The position numbers were made by a program, and so were the translations under genes. Below, piece after piece: positions 1-4,749 of a stretch of 5,318 bases of DNA. A model generated the notes under the pieces. It did not search any database. It saw only the letters and a program-made list of their open reading frames with translations, and was not told the DNA's origin. Source of the stretch: Actinomycetes bacterium (GTDB taxonomy: Bacteria > Actinomycetota > Actinomycetes > Propionibacteriales > Propionibacteriaceae); contig JAJYQH010000225.1 in assembly GCA_021794705.1 (NCBI GenBank), positions 1 through 5,318 of the forward strand, in the 5' to 3' direction. Each line of letters begins with the position of its first letter. The first letter of the stretch is position 1.

Positions 1-653
1 CCGGCAACGGGCGCGGTGGGCACCGACATCGACAGCACCCGGAGGTGCTCGACGGCCGGGCGCATGTGCTCAGTGTGGAACGCCCCCGCGACGCTCAGCG
101 GGATGAGCCGGGCCCGTGCAGGCGGGTTGGCGGCGAGCCGCTCGAGCTGCTCGACGGTTCCGGCAGCCACGATCTGGCCCGGGCCGTTGTTGTTGGCGGC
201 GGTCAGGCCGCACGTCTCGATGGCCCCGAGGACCTCGTCGCGGTCGCCCCCGACGACCGCGGTCATCGACGTGGGCCGCGCCGCGGAGGCCTCGGCCATC
301 GCCCGACCGCGCTCGCGGACGAGCACGAGGGCGCTCTCGACGGAGAAGGCGCCGGCCAGGGCGGCCGCGGCGATCTCGCCGACGCTGTGCCCGGCGACCA
401 CCGTGCCGGCGGGAAGCGTCGGCCCCTCGACCAGTTCGTGCGCCGTGGCGAGAGCCGCCGCGACGAGCAGCGGCTGGGCGATCGCCGTGTCGCGAATGGT
501 GTCGGCGTCCGCCTCGGTGCCGTAGTGGACCAGGTCGAGGCCGGTGACGGCGGAATACCAGGCGAGCCGGCGCGCGAACCCGGGCGAGGTGAGCCAGGGA
601 GCCAGGAATCCGGGCGCCTGGGCGCCCTGTCCGGGCGCGACGATTGCGAGCAC
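1..653 (-). CDS. fabD: Malonyl-CoA:ACP transacylase FabD (3' end outside window)
   Basis: FabD moves the malonyl group from malonyl-CoA to acyl carrier protein, supplying extender units to cytosolic type II fatty-acid synthesis. The first 217 residues are present; the family is usually about 300-315, so roughly the last third lies left of the window. Seen directly: the N-terminal APGQGAQ motif (residues 6-12), Q60-PLL, the nucleophile elbow GHSVGE with Ser90, the conserved Arg in the RERGRAM stretch (about 113-119), ANNNGPGQIV (153-162) and AFHT with catalytic His193. All expected catalytic residues in this part are intact. GTG at 653 is chosen because FabD homologues typically begin two to four residues before APGQGAQ. 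An in-frame GTG at 662 would add three residues; neither has a strong Shine-Dalgarno. fasR lies upstream on the same strand, the gene order known from Streptomyces and Mycobacterium, so regulation by FasR is likely. Confidence 0.95.
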   Translation of the reverse strand, partial: MLAIVAPGQGAQAPGFLAPWLTSPGFARRLAWYSAVTGLDLVHYGTEADADTIRDTAIAQPLLVAAALATAHELVEGPTLPAGTVVAGHSVGEIAAAALAGAFSVESALVLVRERGRAMAEASAARPTSMTAVVGGDRDEVLGAIETCGLTAANNNGPGQIVAAGTVEQLERLAANPPARARLIPLSVAGAFHTEHMRPAVEHLRVLSMSVPTAPVA

Positions 654-721
654 GTCATCCACTATGGCCCGCCCCGGGACGCTCGCGGGGGCAGCGACAC
701 ACGAAATATCGCGGGAGGAAC

Positions 722-738
722 TTGTGGGGATCCCACAA
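722..738. promoter_or_regulatory. Operator-like palindrome upstream of fabD
   Basis: A perfect inverted repeat, TTGTGGG-gat-CCCACAA (7-bp arms, 3-bp centre), lies about 70-85 bp upstream of the fabD start. Its size and symmetry fit a binding site for a dimeric regulator, and the obvious candidate is the neighbouring FasR-like protein, whose homologues bind the fabD promoter in Streptomyces and mycobacteria. The role and the assigned protein are inference; the palindrome itself is seen directly. Confidence 0.4.
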
Positions 739-758
739 CATCCGAGGGGGCTGGCTAG

Positions 759-778
759 GGCCCGAGCGGGCCTTCTTT
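759..778 (+). terminator. Intrinsic-terminator-like hairpin, plus strand
   Basis: The plus strand reads GGCCC-GAGC-GGGCC (759-772) followed directly by the T-rich run TTCTTT (773-778), the form of a rho-independent terminator. The neighbouring genes fasR and fabD are both on the minus strand, so it would stop only transcription antisense to them. On the minus strand the hairpin is not followed by a T-run, so it would not be a good fabD-side terminator. It may instead be a leader hairpin in the fabD transcript. Confidence 0.4.
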
Positions 779-890
779 GTAGGGGATGATCATCGAGTCC
801 GGTTGTCCGGGGCGGAATGGGTCGCGGGCGACCGGGCCCGAACGGCCGGTGCACTCGGCCCCGCTTCGGCGGCGTACGTTCTCTGCCTTC

Positions 891-949
891 GCGGACGTTC
901 GCGACGCGAATCAGCAGCGGCCCTACGCCGCAGCGTCGCGAACGTCCGC
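891..949. terminator. 17-bp perfect inverted repeat with nested hairpin after fasR
   Basis: Arms 891-907 and 933-949 are exact reverse complements (GCGGACGTTCGCGACGC and its complement) separated by 25 nt. The loop itself folds: GCGGC (917-921) pairs with GCCGC (927-931). The structure starts 22 nt past the fasR stop codon, so the simplest reading is a strong transcription-ending or 3'-end-protecting hairpin that uncouples fasR from fabD. There is no T-tract on either side, which is common for actinobacterial stem-loops. A regulatory site is the alternative. Confidence 0.5.
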
Positions 950-971
950 CGCAGGATCGGGACCGGGGGAG

Positions 972-2183
972 TCAGGCCTGGCTCAACCGGCCGAGGGTGA
1001 TGGCCAGGCGGAGCACGTAGGCGTCGCGGGCGTCGCCGGGACTGTACCGGGTGACCTCCTGGATCCGCTTGAGCCGATACCGGACGGTGTTCGCGTGGAC
1101 GAACAGGGCGCGACCGGTCGCCTCGACGGAGTAGCCGTGGTCGAGGAAGGCGACGCAGGTGCTCAGGAGATCGCCGCCGGCGTCCAGCAGCGGCCGGTAG
1201 ACGTCGTGGACGAGGGAACGCCGGGCGTGGCCGTCACCGGCGAGCGCGCGCTCGGGCAGAAGCTCGGCGGCCGACACCACCCGGTCGCCCTCGGGCCAGG
1301 CGACCGACGCCCGGACGCCGGAGATCGCGGCCCGGGCGGAGGTCGCGGCGTCCGCGAGCGAGTCGACCAGGGGTCCGACGACGATGTGCCCCGGCCCGAA
1401 GAACTCGGTGAGCTCGTCGACGGCCGCGATGGCGGCGTCCTCGTGGACGAGGGCCTCGCCGCCGATGACGAGGATGAGCCGCTCTCCCTGGCTGGCCACG
1501 AGGCAGTCGAGACCACTGCGGCGGGCCCGGCGGCGCAGATCCGGCAGTCGGGAGGGCGTCCCGTCGCTGCTGCCCACGACCACGCACACCTGCGCGTTGT
1601 GCTGCCAGCCGAACGCCGAGGCCCGCGACATGACGGTGTCCGCGCCCTCGGCGCGCACGATGGAGTCGACGACCAGGGCCTCGAGGCGGGCGTCCCAGGC
1701 GCCCCGCGCCTCGGCGGCACGGGCGTACACCTCGGCGGCGGCGAAGGCGACCTCCCGTGAATAGGTGAGGATCGCCGTCTGCGTCACCGCCTGATCCTCG
1801 GCGGGGATGAACTCGCTGAGCGCCTGCTCCACGGCCTCGACAGTGGTGCGGACGAGTTCCACGGTCTGGTGCAGCGAGATGTCGCCGGTGAGCGCGCTGG
1901 GAGCCGCGCTGAACACGGAGGACGCGTCGAACCGGCTGCCCGGCGGGGGCTGCTCGCGCTGCACCCAGTCGACGAACCCGTCGATGCCCGAGCGCGCGAC
2001 GAGGGTGATCCAGGAGCGCTGTTCTGCCGACAGGGCGGCGAACCAGGGCAGTTCGCGCTCCATCGAGGTGAGTGCCCGGGTGGTCATGGTCGACGCATTG
2101 GCCCGCAGCGTGTCGACGAGGACGGGATCCAACTGGGGACGCCGGGCCTGCCGCACGAGCGGGTCGTTGCTCTGTCCCACCAT
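972..2183 (-). CDS. fasR: PucR-family transcriptional regulator of fatty-acid synthesis (FasR/MabR-like)
   Basis: The predicted product has 403 residues. The C-terminus carries the PucR-type helix-turn-helix (HTH_30): residues about 353-398, with VEATGRAL, HANTVRYRLKRI and the closing YVLRLAITLGRL. The middle (about 160-300) is consistent with the GGDEF-like fold of CdaR/PucR proteins, and the N-terminus (about 18-75, with MERELPWFAALSAEQR) resembles the FasR/MabR group. Its place directly upstream of fabD is the classic location; in Streptomyces FasR activates the fab cluster and in mycobacteria MabR controls FAS-II. The function here is inferred from that family and position. The ATG at 2183 is chosen because GGAGG sits 8 nt upstream; an extension to a TTG at 2255 would cover the likely promoter. 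No internal disruption is seen. The direction of regulation (activation or repression) cannot be read from sequence. Confidence 0.88.
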   Translation of the reverse strand: MVGQSNDPLVRQARRPQLDPVLVDTLRANASTMTTRALTSMERELPWFAALSAEQRSWITLVARSGIDGFVDWVQREQPPPGSRFDASSVFSAAPSALTGDISLHQTVELVRTTVEAVEQALSEFIPAEDQAVTQTAILTYSREVAFAAAEVYARAAEARGAWDARLEALVVDSIVRAEGADTVMSRASAFGWQHNAQVCVVVGSSDGTPSRLPDLRRRARRSGLDCLVASQGERLILVIGGEALVHEDAAIAAVDELTEFFGPGHIVVGPLVDSLADAATSARAAISGVRASVAWPEGDRVVSAAELLPERALAGDGHARRSLVHDVYRPLLDAGGDLLSTCVAFLDHGYSVEATGRALFVHANTVRYRLKRIQEVTRYSPGDARDAYVLRLAITLGRLSQA

Positions 2184-2191
2184 CCGTGCCG

Positions 2192-2196
2192 CCTCC
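2192..2196 (-). promoter_or_regulatory. Shine-Dalgarno that sets the fasR start
   Basis: On the minus strand GGAGG lies 8 nt before the ATG at 2183. The reading frame stays open further upstream to a TTG at 2255, but this strong site supports the shorter protein. Confidence 0.75.
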
Positions 2197-2250
2197 GTCG
2201 AGCTCGGGGATCCGGTCGACCGCTCAGCCGTCGGTGCGCCGGTGGTCTCC

Positions 2251-2280
2251 AGCAAAGCGGGCGGGCATGATCGAGGTCAA
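2251..2280 (-). promoter_or_regulatory. Possible fasR promoter
   Basis: On the minus strand TTGACC (2280-2275) matches the -35 consensus TTGACA at five of six positions. An 18-nt spacer leads to TTTGCT (2256-2251), a weak -10. Transcription would start near 2244, giving a leader of about 60 nt. A perfect palindrome CGGTCGACCG (2213-2222) falls inside that leader and could be an autoregulatory site. The -10 is poor, so this is a tentative call. Confidence 0.3.
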
Positions 2281-2320
2281 CCCGGGGCCCAGCACCCGAG
2301 AGAGACGACCGATCGACGGG

Positions 2321-2327
2321 AAGGAGG
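2321..2327 (+). promoter_or_regulatory. Near-perfect Shine-Dalgarno of the PHP gene
   Basis: AAGGAGG lies 6 nt before the ATG at 2334. It matches the 16S rRNA anti-Shine-Dalgarno almost fully, the strongest such site in the window. It fixes the start and suggests efficient translation. Confidence 0.85.
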
Positions 2328-2333
2328 GCGCGG

Positions 2334-3374
2334 ATGGCAGCCTCCGACCCTGCGCGGCCGCCGGTGCCCGAGCCGGTGGAGGCGCTGCGGGAGATGGCCT
2401 ACTGGCTCGAGCGCGGCCTGTCCGACGGGTTCCGGGTGCGGGCCTACCGGCGGGCGGCCGACGCGCTCGCGCAGCTCACCGACGAGGAACTCGACCTGCT
2501 CGACGAGCGCGACGCGTGGACCAGCGTGCCGGGGCTCGGCGAGAAGATCGCCGCGTTCGTCCGGGAGGCCCGGCAGGGTCGGGTGCCCGAGCCCCTGGCC
2601 CGGCTCAGGGACGCCGGCAGCAGGCCCCTCGCCGACGACGCCGGACTGCGGGCGGCGCTCCGCGGCGACCTGCACGTGCACACGGTCTGGTCGGACGGGA
2701 CGGTGTCGCTGCGGGAGATGGTGGGGACGGCCGAGCAACTGGGGCACGAGTACATCGCGGTCACCGACCACTCGCCCCGGCTGCGCGTCGCCCACGGCCT
2801 CAGCCCCGAGCGGGTACGGGCGCAGTGGGGCGAGATCGAGGAGGTGCAGGGCGGCACGCCGGTGCGCATCCTGCGGGGCGGCGAGATCGACATCCTCGAG
2901 ACCGGGGCCCTCGACCAGTCCGCCGAGGTGCTCGACGGGCTGGACGTCGTGGTGGCCAGCATCCACAGCGACCTGCGGGCCGACCGGGAGACGATGACCC
3001 GCCGGATGGTCGCCGGCATTGCGAACCCTCACACCACCGTCCTCGGGCACTGCACCGGCCGCCTGGTGCGCGGCGACCGGGGCGTCCGGCCGGAGTCGGC
3101 GTTCGACGCCGAGGTGGTCTTCGAGGCCTGCCGCACCTTCGGTGTCGCGGTGGAGATCAACTCGCGGCCGGAGCGGCTCGACCCGCCGATGCGCCTGCTG
3201 CGGCTGGCCGCGGACATGGGGTGCCTGTTCAGCATCGACACCGACGCCCACGCGCCGGGACAGCTGGACTTCCTGTCCTACGGGTGCGAGCGCGCCGCCG
3301 CGGCCGGCATCGCGGCCGACCGGATCATCACCACGTGGCCGCTCGACGACCTGCTCGCGTTCGCCGCGACATGA
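2334..3374 (+). CDS. HhH + PHP domain metal-dependent phosphoesterase, PolX-like without polymerase domain
   Basis: The product has 346 residues. Residues about 15-95 resemble the N-terminal helix-hairpin-helix region of family X DNA polymerases (DGFRVRAYRRAADAL at 31-45; hairpin SVPGLGEKIAAF at 64-75). Residues about 110-345 form a PHP domain with all expected metal ligands visible: H114 and H116 (GDLHVHT), D121, H146 (TDHS), E184 (GGEID), H211 (ASIHS), H239 (GHCTG), D304 and H306 (DTDAH). This is the pattern of the PHP part of bacterial PolX, a nuclease/phosphatase module using a metal cluster. The nucleotidyltransferase fingers/palm normally between the two regions are absent. Hydrolysis of a phosphoester, perhaps at DNA ends, is therefore likely; the substrate is unknown. 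Histidinol-phosphatase is less likely because of the HhH region. The gene stands alone and divergent from fasR, and its stop codon abuts that of sepH. Confidence 0.88.
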   Translation: MAASDPARPPVPEPVEALREMAYWLERGLSDGFRVRAYRRAADALAQLTDEELDLLDERDAWTSVPGLGEKIAAFVREARQGRVPEPLARLRDAGSRPLADDAGLRAALRGDLHVHTVWSDGTVSLREMVGTAEQLGHEYIAVTDHSPRLRVAHGLSPERVRAQWGEIEEVQGGTPVRILRGGEIDILETGALDQSAEVLDGLDVVVASIHSDLRADRETMTRRMVAGIANPHTTVLGHCTGRLVRGDRGVRPESAFDAEVVFEACRTFGVAVEINSRPERLDPPMRLLRLAADMGCLFSIDTDAHAPGQLDFLSYGCERAAAAGIAADRIITTWPLDDLLAFAAT

Positions 3375-4505
3375 TCAGGCCCGCGGGCCGCCGAACATGA
3401 TCTCGTCCCACGTGGGAACCGACGCGCGCTTGCGGCGCTTCGGCTTCTGCTGCTGAGTCGCCTCCGGCGCCCCCTCGGGCCCGTCGACCAGCGCGTCCTG
3501 GGCGGCGTCGGCGTCCGCTGCCTGCCCGGTGCCCGGACGAACCCCGCCCGGGCGACGTCGCTCGGACGCCCGCGGCCTCGGCACCTCCCTCTCGGCCGGT
3601 TCGGGTTCGGGCTCGGGCTCCTCGTCGGGTTCCGGCTCGACCTGCGCCGCGTCGCCCTCGGGCGCCGGCGGTTCGGACAGGCCCGCGTAGATGTTGACGG
3701 AGTCCTCGTTGAAGCTCGAGAGCATGTCGTAGAGCGTGTCGAGCTGGCTGTGGCTACTGGGGACGAAGTCGTAGACGCCGTCGACCTGCTCCAGTTCGGT
3801 GTCGAGGAAGTCCTCGACGGGCGGCTCGGCGGCGGTCTGGGGTCGGCCGGCGGGCTCGGCGGCCGGCTCGTCGTCCCGGAAGTGCGGAGCGGGCTCCTCC
3901 TCGGCCGCCTCCACGACCACCGGACGCCGAGAGCGTGCCGTGGGCCGGTGGGGCAGGGGCACGGTCATCTCGCCGGCGTCCGCCTTCGCCCGCTCCATGG
4001 CCTGCTCGTCGTTGAGGTCGACGGTCGGTTCCGCGTCGGGGTCGGCACCCGGACGCCGGCGCCCCGGCTCGGGCACCTGCGCCGGCACCCCCTCGCCGAT
4101 CAGCGCGCTCGCCTCGACGTTCGCGGCGGTGCTGAACCGGGCCCGCTGGTCGTAGTGGAAGAGGAGTTCCTGCTCGCCGGCGTCGGACTGATAGCGCCCC
4201 TGCACGGTCCAGATCCGGTTCTCGCCCCGCCAGGCGTCCCACTGGACCCCGTCGGGGTCGACCCCGCGCGACTGGAGCCGCTCCCCGACGACCATCGACA
4301 GCGACCGGTGCGATCCGGTCTCGCCGCGCCGACGCACGGGCGACGACAGGGCGGCCGCCGCCTGGTGCTCGCGCTCGGCGAGCACCGGCGTGGCGAAGGC
4401 CTCGACCTGCTCCGAGGGGACGCCGGCGGCTCTCGCGACCTGATCGACAGACTCGCCGGCGCGGATGCGAGTCTGGATCTCACGAGGGTTGAGCGCGCTG
4501 TCCAT
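3375..4505 (-). CDS. sepH: Septation protein SepH (DUF3071), N-terminally short
   Basis: SepH is an actinobacterial cell-division protein that binds FtsZ and promotes its assembly at septa. The 376-residue product begins inside the DUF3071 domain: NPREIQTRIRAGESVDQVARAAGVP (6-30) is the conserved helix-turn-helix-like element, then PVLAERE (40-46) and VQWDAWRGENRIWTVQGRY (87-105). Next comes a long proline/acid-rich linker (about 140-350), including an EPEPDEEPEPEPEP run near 290-303 and an ordered-looking island at 231-278. It ends with a basic cluster (PKRRKR, 355-360) and the conserved SVPTWDEIMFG tail (362-372). The ATG at 4505 is chosen for its GGAG site 7 nt upstream. Homologues normally carry about 50-60 further residues (ELRVVAVSxDG-like) before this point; I see no such sequence in any minus-strand frame upstream. 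No membrane segment is visible. Confidence 0.88.
   Translation of the reverse strand: MDSALNPREIQTRIRAGESVDQVARAAGVPSEQVEAFATPVLAEREHQAAAALSSPVRRRGETGSHRSLSMVVGERLQSRGVDPDGVQWDAWRGENRIWTVQGRYQSDAGEQELLFHYDQRARFSTAANVEASALIGEGVPAQVPEPGRRRPGADPDAEPTVDLNDEQAMERAKADAGEMTVPLPHRPTARSRRPVVVEAAEEEPAPHFRDDEPAAEPAGRPQTAAEPPVEDFLDTELEQVDGVYDFVPSSHSQLDTLYDMLSSFNEDSVNIYAGLSEPPAPEGDAAQVEPEPDEEPEPEPEPAEREVPRPRASERRRPGGVRPGTGQAADADAAQDALVDGPEGAPEATQQQKPKRRKRASVPTWDEIMFGGPRA
3378..3417. repeat. Two 12-bp palindromes at the convergent gene ends
   Basis: GGCCCGCGGGCC (3378-3389) and TCCCACGTGGGA (3406-3417) are perfect palindromes inside the last codons of sepH and just past the PHP stop codon. The first could form a short hairpin in either transcript, but neither is followed by a T-run. 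With no space between the genes, these are the only nearby candidates for ending the PHP transcript. The second falls on codons for the conserved SVPTWDEI tail and may reflect protein constraint only. Confidence 0.35.
3598..3639 (-). repeat. Degenerate hexamer repeat in sepH linker
   Basis: About seven tandem units of the GGTTCG / GGCTCG type on the plus strand (one unit diverged to TCGTCG) encode the alternating Glu-Pro run of SepH. Such runs expand and contract easily, so length variation between strains is expected here. Confidence 0.6.
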
Positions 4506-4512
4506 GTGAATT

Positions 4513-4516
4513 CTCC
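4513..4516 (-). promoter_or_regulatory. Shine-Dalgarno that sets the sepH start
   Basis: On the minus strand GGAG lies 7 nt before the ATG at 4505. The frame stays open far upstream, into sequence antisense to hemH, but that extension shows no SepH-like sequence, so this site supports initiation at 4505. Confidence 0.7.
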
Positions 4517-4544
4517 AGGTGGTTCTGTGCTGGTCCTCCGCCCA

Positions 4545-4575
4545 CCCGGCGCACTGGCCTGCCAGCTCCGCCGGG
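4545..4575 (-). promoter_or_regulatory. Nested hairpin in the sepH leader
   Basis: The outer arms CCCGGCG (4545-4551) and CGCCGGG (4569-4575) are perfect complements. Inside them CTGGC (4554-4558) pairs with GCCAG (4561-4565). The 31-nt element ends 40 nt before the sepH start and would fold strongly in RNA. It could modulate translation or be a protein-binding site; no known riboswitch class is recognised. Confidence 0.35.
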
Positions 4576-4711
4576 CGCGTGAGGGTGACCTCCACGAGGT
4601 GGTCCAAAGCTATCTCGCCCTCCGGCAGGGCAGGCAAGGACAGGGCCGGGGGCCGCTCCGGACCTGAAGTTGGGGTCGAGACGCAAGCGCAGGGCGTCAG
4701 TGCTCGTCGGC

Positions 4712-4732
4712 ACCGGACGGCAGTTGTCCGGT
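4712..4732. promoter_or_regulatory. Inverted repeat just upstream of hemH
   Basis: ACCGGAC-N7-GTCCGGT is a perfect 7-bp inverted repeat ending 17 nt before the hemH start and 5 nt before its AGGA Shine-Dalgarno. It could be an operator or a leader hairpin next to the ribosome binding site. It is not an iron-box sequence that I recognise. Confidence 0.35.
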
Positions 4733-4749
4733 CTGTCAGGATGGTCCCC

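Larger units (their letters stand above)
654..971. other. fasR-fabD intergenic region, 318 bp, non-coding
   Basis: This gap lies downstream of fasR and upstream of fabD (both minus strand). I see no convincing gene, tRNA or rRNA. It contains three distinct inverted-repeat elements listed separately (722-738, 759-772, 891-949). Smaller palindromes are GATGATCATC at 785-794 and GTCGC-GG-GCGAC at about 821-832. The fabD promoter should lie here because a strong hairpin directly follows fasR, but no clear -35/-10 pair stands out. A 12-codon minus-strand reading frame (793 to 755, MIIPYKEGPLGP) is present but has no good ribosome binding site, so I do not call it as a gene. Confidence 0.6.
4506..4749. 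other. Divergent sepH-hemH intergenic region
   Basis: This 244-bp gap carries the leaders and promoters of both genes. It holds a nested hairpin on the sepH side and a 7-bp inverted repeat on the hemH side, listed separately. A weak minus-strand promoter is possible: TTGCCT (4637-4632), 19 nt, TAGCTT (4612-4607). That would start transcription near 4600 and put the hairpin in the sepH leader. None of the minus-strand frames here encodes the normal SepH N-terminus as far as I can see. Confidence 0.5.

Noticed and set aside
45..758. Long plus-strand open frame (237 codons) opposite fabD
   Set aside because: It is antisense to the well-supported fabD, is Arg/Gly/Asp-rich with no recognisable family, and arises from GC-rich codon bias.
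786..1760. Long plus-strand open frame (324 codons) opposite fasR
   Set aside because: The true gene on the minus strand has clear PucR motifs; this frame gives low-complexity Gly/Asp/Val-rich sequence without domains.
2184..2255. Upstream extension of fasR to a TTG at 2255
   Set aside because: The extra 24 residues are low-complexity, TTG is a rare start, and it overlaps the possible promoter; the ATG at 2183 has GGAGG at good spacing.
1807..3400. Overlapping plus-strand frames (1807-2997 and 2072-3400) across fasR and the PHP gene
   Set aside because: They are wrong-frame translations, rich in Arg, Pro and Ser; the PHP frame from 2334 carries all catalytic motifs and an excellent Shine-Dalgarno.
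3750..4667. Plus-strand 305-codon open frame opposite sepH
   Set aside because: It is antisense to sepH, with no domain and composition typical of a GC-rich shadow frame.
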